Below, in pieces: positions 54,780-64,000 of a stretch of DNA of 64,000 nt. The notes beneath the pieces are model-generated. The model did no database searches. It saw only the letters and a program-made list of their open reading frames with translations, and was not told the origin of the DNA. Within the stretch, counting starts at the first letter, position 1; every line of letters starts with the position of its first letter. The translations under genes and the position numbers were made by a program. The stretch covers positions 110,751,174 through 110,815,173 of the forward strand of contig CM071571.1 in assembly GCA_036426205.1 (NCBI GenBank), given 5' to 3'. Source of the DNA: Ascaphus truei. Its lineage: Eukaryota; Chordata; Amphibia; Anura; Ascaphidae.

Positions 54780-54965
54780 CTCCCCGTATGGGATATTGTC
54801 TAGCCATTGTTACTGGTGGCTGCTGGTGGCCAATAGGAAATTATTGCCACTTACAGGTATAAAATATGTTCTTGAATGGAGAGCCCCATCTTCAACTCTG
54901 ATCTCTAAATCTAGAAATTCAATATAGATCCTTCTATGATTGTGTGTGAATTTTAAATTACATTG
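54780..54965 (-). pseudogene. Penelope-like RT C-terminal/linker region
   Basis: On the minus strand: FKFTHNHRRIYIEFLDLEIR, then LHSRTYFIPVSGNN and QWLDNIPYGEFRRLKRNC. This is the segment after the RT thumb in Penelope-like proteins (F-L-D-L-x-I then I-P-x-G-x-x-x-R-x-x-R-N-C). It confirms that the element continues past the inverted insert. Confidence 0.8.
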
Positions 54966-55153
54966 GTTGTCATTAATATATTAAAATAGAAAAGATATCA
55001 CAATGCTCACCAATTGAATTCAATATTGGGTATATGAATTTGCCTATGTTGCCAAGATTGGCAGCTGGTGCTACCTATGTGCTTAAGATAATGTCGATTT
55101 ATCAACAAGGACAACAGTTGAAAAGGTGGCTGTTGCCCCAAAGGGAAGCACAT

Positions 55154-55545
55154 TTGAGTGGTGCACTCTCAGGCGATTCAAACGTAACTTTTAATTCAAC
55201 AATTGTAATATATATGTATACACACAACAATATATTTAACAAAAGTGTATGTTTAAAAATAAACAAATAAAAACAAATAAAAATGACAGGTTGTGAAGTA
55301 TAATTATTTCTGCTGTTGTGGTGTTTGGTGTGTAATGAAACAGAACCGTTTATTGGGTAATAATCCAATAATATAGTGATGTCTTGTTTCCCAAATGTAT
55401 AAGCAAATTGGAGATATAGAACCTATATGCTAAATATGAAAGTCACATATATTTAAACATACACTTTTGTTAAGTGTGTATACATATATATTACAATTGT
55501 TGAATTAAAAGTTAAGTTTAATCGCCTGAGAGTGCACCACTCATT
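55154..55545. repeat. Inverted duplication inside the Penelope element
   Basis: 55,154-55,250 (GAGTGGTGCACTCTCAGGCG...TTTTAATTCAACAATTG...) is the reverse complement of 55,455-55,545. The repeated sequence includes 30 bases of Penelope RT coding sequence at the right arm, so it is not a simple transposon terminal repeat. The spacer is about 200 bases and A+T-rich. Confidence 0.75.
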
Positions 55546-56390
55546 AATATATTTGAAGAACTCTTCCAGAGCATTTTCTGTGCCTTTCCAAAAAATGATG
55601 ACATCCTCAATATAATGGTGCCAGAGCACCAGGTTCGCGGCAAAGGTGTTATTGGACCAAATAAATTGGCCCTCCCACCAACCCATAAAAAGGTTGGCGT
55701 AACTTGTCGTGAAACTGGTGCCCATGCCAGTGCCCTAGGTTTGTAAATAATGCTCTCCATTAAACCAGACCACATTGTGCTGCAATATAAACACAATTCC
55801 CTTAATAGTAGACTGTATTTATGCCTCTTCAAGATCTTTGTATTTTGTTAGACTATATAGTGTGGCGTCACATCCCTGTCTATGGTCTTTACTGGTATAT
55901 AGGGATATGAGTCACACGTAGCCATGATCATATTTTCATCCCATTTTAAGTCTTCAAATATTTGTAGTGCCTGTGTAGTATCCTGTAAAAAGGACAGAAT
56001 TTTTTTGTCATAGGGTTGTAATAATGTGTCAATGTATTCGGTAAAATTCTGAGTCAGGGATCCAATCCCTGAAATTATGGGTCTGAGAGGTGGATTATAT
56101 ACAGTATGTCTTTATGGATTTTGGGAAGATAGTAAAATACTGGTGTTTTTGGGTGTGCTGTTCTGATGAACTCATTCTTTTTTGTCCAGTATATATTTAG
56201 ATAAGCCCTCATCCAAAAATGTTACCATGTCTTTGGAAAATTCAATTATAGGATTTTGTTTAAATTTTTTGTGTGTTGTGATGTCACTTTGTGAATCTTT
56301 AATGTAATCTATTTGATCTAGAATCGCAATCCCCCCCTTATCGGTGGGTTTTATTACAATATCTGAACTGTTAGAAAGTTCCTTGACTGT
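55515..56390 (-). pseudogene. Penelope-like reverse transcriptase
   Basis: Readable boxes: SDIVIKPTDKGGIAILDQID and YIKDSQSD; NPIIEFSKDMVTFLDEGLS; PPLRPIISGIGSLTQNFTEY (the R-P-I-I-S-G box); YIDTLLQPYDKKILSFLQDT; WDENMIMATCD (the A box Asp); then MGTSFTTSYANLFMGWWEG and LVLWHHYIEDVIIFWKG (the catalytic C box, YIED instead of the usual YIDD). The last is followed by EFFKYINEW. All are in Penelope order. The open parts are 55,453-55,725 and 55,518-55,832 in two frames, so a frameshift lies between the B and A boxes. Confidence 0.85.
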
Positions 56391-56394
56391 GGCA

Positions 56395-57019
56395 ATTTAC
56401 ACAGTCATGAGCACGAACACTCAGAATTTGGATGAACTGTTCCAAGATAACCTGTTTCATGACTTCCTCCTTACTATGCTCTTCTGGTCATAATCAAAAG
56501 GTACATAAATCTTACAGTTGCTGTGCGATGGCCTGGTGCTGCTCCATGGGTGTATTTTGGTTGTTCCGAAACCGGTGACGATAGGTCCAGAATGGAGGCC
56601 TTGACTTGTTTATACTCCAATGTTTGTGCTGTGGAGAGAGCTTGGTAGGCTGCTTGTGCTTCTCCTGTATGTAGCAGGGCCAAAGTAGTTGCCCAGTGAT
56701 CCACGGCCCAGCCGTGTGCGGTAACTGTCCTCCCATAGATCAGAAGGGATGCCTCTGGATCATCTGTTACTTTTATTTTAAGCAGCAGCACTGGTGAGTT
56801 TTCTGGAAGCTCTGGTCTGGCCAACACCAGGGACTGGGCCAGCAGTTGAAGAAGCCTCTTTGTTTGCCATGTCTGTTGTTGCAGAAATTGTTGCAAATTT
56901 TTTCCATGATCATCTCTTGGGGTCCCTTCAAAATCCAAGGGCCACCTGTGGCATCCAACTTCACACACCAACTGTACTATGTACACAGAGGAAACAACAG
57001 GAGACTTGCGTTTGAACAA
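56395..57019 (-). pseudogene. Ty3/gypsy gag relic
   Basis: A 181-codon minus-strand frame encodes a gypsy gag. KNLQQFLQQQTWQTKRLLQL is the glutamine-rich start, followed by KIKVTDDPEASLLIYGRTVT, HGWAVDHWATTLALLHTGEA and QAAYQALSTAQ, the capsid N-terminal segment of vertebrate Ty3/gypsy gags. After a frameshift, EEVMKQVILEQFIQIL (about 56,455-56,405) is the next capsid helix pair. It is then cut by Penelope RT sequence at about 56,390. The homologue at 41,945-42,990 carries the same GEAQ-A-AY box. Confidence 0.82.
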
Positions 57020-57320
57020 AGAAACATAGGCTTTTATTCAGTCAAATGTCAGCAACACAAAATACAGCTTTTTCTCAGCACCAGCATGTAAAAATCCATA
57101 TATACATAGCATAAAGTGTCATACCCGGTGTCACTCTGCAGTCCAGGACACATCTCTCTCTCTCTCTCTCTATGTGGGATGTACGCCAATGGCTTTTTAA
57201 AGCTACTACTGTAGCTCAACTAGACTCGTTAATCCTTTTGCCTCCACCAGGCAGGGTTTAACCTCTTGCTGACCGACACCCAACAGCTAGCTGTTGATAA
57301 CAGGCTTCTCCCGACAGTGA
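56985..57320 (-). repeat. Gypsy LTR upstream of the gag relic
   Basis: Homologous to 46,785-47,061. On the minus strand it has CTGAATAAAAGCCTATG (polyadenylation signal) shortly before the gag region, as expected for R/U5 of a 5' LTR. The upper boundary is approximate, and a (CT)n at 57,152-57,171 lies inside. Confidence 0.55.
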
Positions 57321-57700
57321 TGGCAGATACAATAGATATCTTCTAAAAAGGTTAGACATATGTTTAGAAAGGAAAGGTATACAGGGATATATCAAATATG
57401 TATAAATGGAAAGGATGTTGATCCAGGCAGAAATCTGATTGTCATTATTGGAGTCAGGAAGGAATTATTTTTTTTCTCCTTATAAGATATTTAATTAATA
57501 ATCCCTGAAGAGAAGGGCATTACTGGCCAATAATACCCTGGCTGGAAGAGAAGGCCCGAGGCTAAATGTAGGCTTTTTTCATTAAATAATAGACACTTTT
57601 GTATAGTTATATAGATTTTTTTATTAAAATAAAATGGTAATTATATTAAAGCACCTCTATATACGCTTACACTGCAGCAATCTATATCTACACACTGCTG
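57321..57700. other. No recognisable feature
   Basis: A+T-rich sequence, no supported gene. Confidence 0.4.
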
Positions 57701-57707
57701 CCTCCTC

Positions 57708-58245
<538 letters not shown>

Positions 58246-58481
58246 CACTGCAGTCAGCCACTTACTTTGCAGCTACAAACACTCGTTCCCTTTTCAACTC
58301 AAAGTGAAGCTGTGTTCACGGAGGGAGGGGCAGGAGTTATGGCCTGCTGCTGTTTCCTGGCCAATCCCCTGCCCTGTCTGAGATCTGTTCCCGCCTGCTG
58401 ACCAATCTCCTGTCCTGTCTCAGAGCTGTTCTGACAAAAGGAAAAGCTGATTGGCTGGAAATAAACACTTTGCAAGCTGCA

Positions 58482-58562
58482 AAAATTCCGGGCATTACTG
58501 AATGAATAATGCCCGGAATTTTAATCAATCAGAGAGCAGGGATTTCAATAATGCCCAGAATT
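58482..58562. repeat. Hairpin with 16-base perfect arms, plus a third partial copy
   Basis: AAAATTCCGGGCATTA at 58,482-58,497 pairs exactly with TAATGCCCGGAATTTT at 58,507-58,522 across a 9-base loop. AATAATGCCCAGAATTTT recurs at 58,547-58,563. No coding content. Confidence 0.75.
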
Positions 58563-59796
58563 TTACAGCTTTAGCCTATAATATTTGATAATGTTTCTCT
58601 GGGGTATTTTTTCCTGGATCAATATACAGTAATGTCAAACATATCTGTGGTCTAAATGTAAATGTAACATTGGTTGAACGCGCTGGACATGTATTTTTTT
58701 AAATCTCACCAACTATGTAACTATGTAGCTAAAGTAGAATAAAAGAACAACACTTTTCAATCCACATTGTTTACAAATATTTTAAAATGTTTGTTTTTAT
58801 TTTTGCACTAAGTGGGACATCTTTAGAGGAACAACAGTACAACTAAAATATTTATTGAAAATAGTAGATAATGTTATTTAAAATAATGAACACACTGCTT
58901 GAAATAAACCAGAGGAAACTGTCAAATTTCTTTAATCTTATGGCATATCACAGATGACGTGTACAGTATTTTACCATGTAAGTTTACAGACAATATTATA
59001 ATATAAGGTAGCCCGGACACAATCTGATAGTAAGTACTGCACATACTGTGGATGCTCATTGAGGGAATTATTTTTCCCTTGAGCTTCCGGAAGGCTGGAT
59101 TCACAAAGCTCAGTTAATCAGGGCTCATGACGTGATGTTACCTAAGATAGTAACTGACTTCATTTTTCCTAAAGGTAATGCGTATCCTCAAAGCTAATTA
59201 TATGCGAAAACAATGGCTGTTGTATATCTCATTAGTATAGGCTTAACATCACGTAATTGTAGCACAACGTTGTGTTAATGATGTTAAGTATGCCTTAGCC
59301 TTACTCTCATCCAGACACGGAAATAGTGCTTTTTCCTGAGACAAGATGAAGAGAAATGGAGGAAATATGCTAATTAAAAAAATTGTAATATAGATGCATA
59401 TTTTAATTAGGTAATTTCCCAGGTTTCTCAAGTGTGTTCTCATGTATGTCTCCACAGGTTGTATAGAGGAGAGTTTTGTGAGGTATGTAAATCAATGGGT
59501 ACGTTACTAAAATAGACTGAATATCTCACTGACGCCAACTTTAATTATGATGTACTGTTATGTTACATCCCTGCATTACCCTTAACAGACTTTTGTGGAT
59601 ATGCGATGTTGGCGTAAACACCTTGTTTGCATTTTATTGTCACTAACGGCCGCAATGCTCCATATAGGATAAAACATTACTTAACAGTATGATATTGGCT
59701 GTTTGAAGATATCCAGTACGGCTTGACGTGACATACTGTAAGAGAGGCAAGTGAAGCATGTGATTTATTTTGCCTTTGAAAAAAATATATTAACAT
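58563..59796. other. No recognisable feature
   Basis: A+T-rich sequence without a supported gene or repeat signature. Confidence 0.4.
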
Positions 59797-60105
59797 AGGA
59801 TTGAAGCAGGAGGTTTTGGAGGTGAACCCCATTCATTTCAGCTCTTGGGAGTCCCTACTTTTGGAGATACAGACCTCAGTAGGAGCTGACGGTAGCCGCT
59901 CTGCTCGGCTAGCAGGGTTCACGTAATAGCAGAGTTTCAAAGCTCCCACACCCTGTGGGCCAATATGAAGCCGTGATGCCATCAGGTTCAGCTTCACACT
60001 GCCAAGTTACTGGAACCCCCTTTGATGGTCTGTATCTCTGGAAGCATGGGTTACTGGAGCTAAAATGAATGGGGTTCAGCTCCTGAGACCCCCTGCTTCA
60101 ATCCT
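59797..60105. mobile_element. MITE, family 1, copy 1
   Basis: Ends AGGATTGAAGCAGGAGG and the reverse complement AGGATTGAAGCAGGGGG. Subterminal inverted segments extend the match (TCCATTCATTTCAGCTC / GAGCTAAAATGAATGG types). ACAT occurs on both sides (59,793-59,796; 60,106-60,109) and may be the target duplication. No ORF. A second copy lies at 62,916-63,167. Confidence 0.7.
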
Positions 60106-60589
60106 ACATTAAATATAATAAATAAAAAAAAGTGCATGAATTGCTCCTTTAAGATAGGTAAACGTCATGTTTATTCATGAGATGAATAGTCAGTAGGAGC
60201 TCAAATCAGAATGTGTTATGTTGGGTTAAAATACTGTAAGATTTTTACTGTTTAGACTTGTAAGCTGCATCCTCAAAGTTGCAGTTTTTATAACCGTAAG
60301 AAAAGTAATATGGCAGTATTTGTTTTTTTCCCATTAATTATTAAAACTTCACAATATTTTTGCCCCAAAGGAATATTTTGAATACACATCCAATTTAATG
60401 GAGATTGGTGTTTATTAAAGCACTCATAGAATATTAAGAAGCTATATGGAACAAAGCTATATGGAACAATACCATACAGAAAGAAGAAACCTCTTAAAGT
60501 TAATAATGTTAATGAATCATATGGAGGTAGACCATGCTAGTCTATTATGATTATTAACTTTCAATTCAATATAATTTCCGAAAACAACT

Positions 60590-60595
60590 TTTATT
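60590..60595 (-). promoter_or_regulatory. Candidate polyadenylation signal of the ankyrin-repeat gene
   Basis: AATAAA on the minus strand about 113 bases beyond the stop codon at 60,708. The position fits a short 3' UTR, but A+T-rich DNA yields such hexamers by chance. Confidence 0.4.
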
Positions 60596-60707
60596 GGAGA
60601 GTTGTTGACAGTTGTCATTTCACACTATAGCAAATTTATAATGGAGTATTTGAAGAAATTACTCCATGTGACATACAATTTAATGTTTACTTTTTGGGTC
60701 CTGAACC

Positions 60708-60841
60708 TTAATGCTGGAGACTTCTAAAAGGAAGTGAACTCTGAGCGGTCTTTGTTCCAAAAAACTGCTGAGTGACTTCTATCTTCTTTAGTTGCTTACT
60801 CACATGTCTCACTAGTTGAACTGATTGTTGCAGGTCATAAG
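60708..60841 (-). CDS. Ankyrin-repeat protein gene, terminal coding exon
   Basis: On the minus strand a TTTTCTAG acceptor at 60,849-60,842 opens an exon that completes the split codon from the previous exon (G plus CT gives Ala) and encodes 43 residues: YDLQQSVQLVRHVSKQLKKI, then EVTQQFFGTKTAQSSLPFRS and LQH, stop at 60,710-60,708. It is predicted to be helical and basic, with no ankyrin motif of its own, so it is the C-terminal tail. The correct phase, the acceptor and the clean stop make it a credible host exon. I do not recognise the exact gene. Confidence 0.7.
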
Positions 60842-61377
60842 CTAGAAAATAAGAAGTTTATTTAGAAGTGTAATTTTGGTTTGACATTATTCAAATAAAT
60901 AGTATTTTTAGATCATTTTAATTAAATTGATTTCCTGCCTTTCAAATAAAGAATTAATTTGCTGTATAACACAGGAAAAGTAAACTGTCGCTTGTTCAGA
61001 TGATGGCCATTTCTCTTCAAAATGTTGACAAGCTTTGGAAAGCTGATATATATATATATAGTAGATTGTTGGCCCACTCCAGTTTTATATTTTTAATTAC
61101 AGAATATGAAAAGGTATGGAAAAAACAATTATTGTATTTGACAAGAACCACAAAGAGCACCTTATCATCTGTATGAGAAATTATTCAAAACAAATACGTC
61201 ACATTAATAATAATTGTTTGTCCTTTATTAAGAATAACATACACACCATAATAAAAACTGATACCATACACTTGTTTAGTCTATATGCCAGCACCCTAAC
61301 TGCTAGCCTTTCTTTCCCCTAAGAGATGAGTAAATGGTACACGATATATGAAAAAAGTGAACAGATCAACCTCTTAC
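60842..61377 (-). other. Intron of the ankyrin-repeat gene
   Basis: Begins GTAAGAGG (61,377 downward) and ends TTTTCTAG. It contains (TA)n at 61,048-61,060 and no other recognised feature. Confidence 0.65.
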
Positions 61378-61494
61378 CTTTAAACAAATCATTGATTTCA
61401 TCATCAAATAGTCCGCATCCAATCCATTCATCAAAGTTATGAATATGAGCAAATGCAGTAAGACCGTGATCATCCAGATGGTTCACATTTGCTC
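61378..61494 (-). CDS. Ankyrin-repeat protein gene, penultimate exon
   Basis: A 117-base exon on the minus strand with acceptor CTGTTTAG and donor AAAG/GTAAGAG. In the single open phase it encodes GANVNHLDDHGLTAFAHIHN (first residue split with the preceding exon), then FDEWIGCGLFDDEINDLFK. GANVN followed by D-x-x-G-x-T-A is the end of one ankyrin repeat and the start of the next, so the protein carries ankyrin repeats that mediate protein-protein contacts. Both ends are phase 1, matching the next exon. Upstream exons are outside the window or not found by eye. The gene identity is unresolved. Confidence 0.75.
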
Positions 61495-62340
61495 CTAAAC
61501 AGAAGCGTAAGACAAATTAAAATCATCCATAAGTCATACTACATAAGCAGCATAGACTTTAAAATAGTTTGTTGGTTTAACATAGACAATTATCATTCTG
61601 CTGGCGTATTCAGTTACAGAACACCAGGCAGTGGTAGTCATTGGGAAGTCTGTGTTTAATGAGTACTATAGATGTGCCAAGCAATTAATAATCTATAGGG
61701 GATACTCTGAACATTAAGTTCCCATTGCTACCAAAATAGAATTTTATAACAAGCAAATTGGCCCTGTGCATACAATTTGAATACTATTTTTAGAAAGACC
61801 TTGCTTTTTTTGCTAATAGGTATAGTATTATCAAAAACAAATACACCATCACCAGTACTATTAGTAGATACTTAAAGGAAACGAGTTTGAAGAAAAATAG
61901 AACGTGACGACATTATGTGAAAAAAATGTCCAGTAAAATTATTCAACCACAAATTAAGGGGGTAATTCTATAAACACTATTTTCCCACGAAAACCCACAT
62001 TTACTTCATTGGGTTTTTTTGGCAGAAAATTGCTCAAACGCCAGCTTTGGTGTAAATACAATAAGTCATAAACATTTTTGAGGTTTAGTCGTTACCTAGT
62101 AATTATATTATGTAATTATATTTTTGTGCTTTATGATAATTACAGAGAGCAACATTGCAGGGACATAACCTTTTGGGAGAAATGGAGAAGGTAAAATTGA
62201 GCAACCTTCTGAAATTAATATTTATTTATTGGTGGTGTTAAAGGAGCAGTCCAGGTGACATGATTTTATTTAATTTTTGAAGTGAAACATCTTTGCTGGC
62301 ATTCCTACCAAATGAAAATTTGCCTTGGAGTAAATCATCT
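61495..62340 (-). other. Upstream intron of the ankyrin-repeat gene
   Basis: A+T-rich, with no further exon recognised. The preceding exon must end in phase 1, most simply with G to give a glycine codon. The intron probably continues beyond the window and includes the repeats listed below. Confidence 0.5.
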
Positions 62341-62640
62341 TCATAGTGACGGAAGTGCAGCCACGGAAGTGCCGTCACGGCTGGCAGAAGAGGCCTCCCA
62401 CGCTCGGCACCTATGAGGCCGACGGCTGGGCTCGCCTACACAGTTAGCGCCCGGCTCTAGCCAGGCGCACCTGCGTAGAAGATGCGGGCTCCGGACGAGC
62501 GCACCTGCACAGTAGACACCGGCTCCGGATGGGCACGCGGGTGCAGTAGGCTCCAGCTGGGCACGCCTGTGCAGTAGACGCTGGCTCCGGCTCGGCACGC
62601 CTGTTCAGAAGGCACCAGCACACCAGCAGCAGGACACAGA
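62340..62640. repeat. GC-rich minisatellite, period about 35-40 bases
   Basis: Repeats of GGCTCCGG followed by A/C-GGGCACGC, CTGTGCAGTAGAC and similar, in at least six diverged copies in an otherwise A+T-rich setting. It is followed directly by (AC)n. Confidence 0.65.
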
Positions 62641-62641
62641 G

Positions 62642-62642
62642 A

Positions 62643-62691
<49 letters not shown>
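62642..62691. repeat. AC microsatellite
   Basis: About 24 uninterrupted AC units. Confidence 0.9.
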
Positions 62692-62692
<1 letters not shown>

Positions 62693-62749
62693 ACACACAA
62701 GGAATTCACAGTTGCTATAAATATAGAAGTGCAAATAGCTAAAACACGT

Positions 62750-62876
62750 TCTAAGTCAAACTTCTTTGCGTTTTGGCACTGAAATTGTGTTTTGATTTTT
62801 AATTAAAAACATCACCATCACAAATACAATTTCTGTGTCAAAACAGTGACAAAAGTCAAAGAAGTTTCACTTAAAA
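62750..62876. repeat. Short inverted-repeat element
   Basis: AAGTCAAACTTCTTTGCGTT at 62,754 onward pairs with AAAGTCAAAGAAGTTTCACT near 62,853-62,873, and the inner AAATTGTGTTTTGA pairs with an ACAATTTCTGTGTC stretch. About 125 bases, non-coding, MITE-like. Confidence 0.55.
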
Positions 62877-62915
62877 TGCGCATACTCGGCACACAAAAAC
62901 ACACTTTTAAAAAAA

Positions 62916-63167
62916 TAGGTTTGAAGCAGGAGGTCTCCAGGGACCCACTACTTCTTCAAATGCTTACCTCCATAAGGGGGCGCCGGTAGTGGGCCAATAG
63001 GAAGCCGTGTTTCATCCCTTGTGTCTTCCTTTGGCCCGTGTGACCAGGACCTTTAAACTGCAGAGAAATACTGGCACCCCCTACGGAGGTAAGCATCTCA
63101 GGAAGCAGGGGGTCCCCAGGACAGAAATCAATGGGGTTGAGGTCCAGAGACAGCCTACTTCAATCCT
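62916..63167. mobile_element. MITE, family 1, copy 2
   Basis: The left end AGGTTTGAAGCAGGAGG and right end CTACTTCAATCCT match copy 1 at 59,797-60,105. Inverted GCTTACCTCC / GGAGGTAAGC segments lie further in. Confidence 0.65.
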
Positions 63168-63692
63168 ATTAAAAAAAATCAAACACTTTGCCTATACTGC
63201 TGCTTTAAACCCTTCCCTGTTGAGATTAGTTTTGATTCACAATACCTGTGCCAACTAAAATCTTATCAAAGTTTGACACCAATGTAATCCTGTTTTTGTA
63301 ATGGTATTTGCTTACCTTTTAACACCTTTGTTAAAAGTAAGATCTGAATAAAATGGCCTGGATAATTATCACACTGGTGGTGACCTCGAGTGAATTGGCA
63401 TAGCATGCTGCTATTGTATTAGCAGCAACTTTGGCAGTAGGATACACCAACAGCTCTATTTACCAAAGACTTTTATCTGCAAAACTTGAACAAAAGTGGT
63501 TTAAAAATATACGTGTACCAGATTTTTCAAAGATAAAAATCAGATTGATTGCAATAATATTTCTTAACTTTGATACATCAGGTGATACATTTTGGCAGCC
63601 GGGAATCTGAAAAATAGACTCCTGTGGGCAATTACCAACCATAAAGGTGATGCTGCAATCATGTCTATTCTGGGTCTAAACCCTCAGCCATA

Positions 63693-63870
63693 TACAATTT
63701 TAGCAGGCTCAAAACCCAGTCCCACAGTATTATAGTTTAATATATTTAATAGTACTGCAGTATATTTCAGGGCAATTTCCCAGTAGCACTCAGGTGTCAC
63801 ATTTAAATATATACTGTATAAATATAATACTGTGGGGCTGGGTTTCAAGCTTGCTAAAATTATGTATGTT
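63693..63870. mobile_element. Short inverted-repeat element, about 180 bases
   Basis: AATTTTAGCAGGCTCAAAAC followed by CCAGTCCCACAGTATTATA pairs, with few mismatches, with the reverse complement of 63,815-63,868 (TATAATACTGTGGGGCTGGG...GCTAAAATT). No ORF. Confidence 0.65.
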
Positions 63871-64000
63871 GAATTGTAAATGGGTGGGAGCTAGGTGGCC
63901 CCCCTCTAAATTTAAGCTCACTCATCCTGCCCCTATTTAATCAGCAGGGTCCAAGTACACAGGTAATTGCAGTAGTCATTGAGAGATTTGTGATTTCTTC

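Larger units (their letters stand above)
53915..56390 (-). mobile_element. Penelope-like retroelement, broken
   Basis: Minus-strand order is RT then GIY-YIG endonuclease, the standard Penelope layout. The RT opens at about 56,390 with SDIVIKPTDKGGIAILDQID and runs to about 55,515. An inverted-repeat insert occupies about 55,155-55,545, RT/linker sequence resumes at about 54,960-54,780, and the endonuclease is at 54,300-53,915. Numerous stops and frameshifts. The 5' side abuts a gypsy gag relic. Penelope-like elements copy themselves by target-primed synthesis and are related to telomerase RTs. Confidence 0.85.

Overview
This is vertebrate nuclear DNA, most likely from an amphibian and probably a frog. 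The evidence is the repeat content: L1 with a CCHC-type ORF2 tail, Penelope-like elements, several Ty3/gypsy lineages, L2, RTE, Tc1 and hAT relics, MITEs, long CA tracts and a 32-base assembly gap inside one of them. There are no bacterial-type operons. The only host gene I can support is the 3' end of an ankyrin-repeat gene on the minus strand (two phase-compatible exons, 61,378-61,494 and 60,708-60,841). Almost everything else is mobile-element sequence, mostly broken.

Layout. 1-8,309: tandem array (unit about 3.33 kb) of a 3'-terminal L1 fragment, itself interrupted by a roughly 700-base repeat, plus a roughly 530-base spacer. 8,310-9,790: LTR-like and dispersed repeats. 9,790-19,288: an ORF1-bearing, ORF2-deleted L1 and a Penelope relic, arranged as a roughly 9 kb inverted duplication that splits L1 ORF1. 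20,021-22,800: Ty3/gypsy element with two LTRs, a polypurine tract and an integrase. 25,806-26,505: probable solo LTR. 26,917-27,535: inverted-repeat element. 28,560-29,830: RTE LINE interrupted by an insert with a 14-base target duplication. 32,575-33,320: Tc1 relic. 33,365-36,514: L2 LINE carrying two nested hAT-type elements, one of them containing a 24-base minisatellite. 37,411-38,398: inverted-repeat element with a 14-base target duplication. 41,945-42,990: gypsy gag/protease. 46,785-49,650: gypsy LTR, a perfect 100-base-arm palindrome, and pol pieces in permuted order. 50,319-51,284: diverged L1. 51,961-56,390: Penelope-like element on the minus strand with RT and GIY-YIG parts. 56,395-57,320: gypsy gag and LTR. 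57,708-58,270: CA repeats. 59,797-63,870: host exons among MITEs, a GC-rich minisatellite and another CA repeat.

The observation that ties the window together is a short structured motif found at about a dozen places on both strands in otherwise unrelated repeats. Its order is a core close to CUGANGA plus one extra A, a variable stem-loop, GAAA, a short self-complementary hexamer such as ACGCGU or AUGCAU, then U-H. The stem arms covary between copies. Core position 3 covaries with position 8 (C-G in some copies, U-A in others), which is the Watson-Crick pair inside the hammerhead ribozyme core. I read these as small hammerhead-ribozyme variants of the kind known from Penelope-like elements, where a very short stem III makes them work as dimers. 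Several copies lie beside Penelope coding relics on the same strand. Most are probably decayed, and activity is not claimed.

Two large-scale structures, the 9 kb inverted duplication and the 3.3 kb tandem array, have near-identical copies that differ mainly by single-base indels and homopolymer length. They could be real recent rearrangements or long-read assembly artefacts, and read-level evidence is needed to decide.
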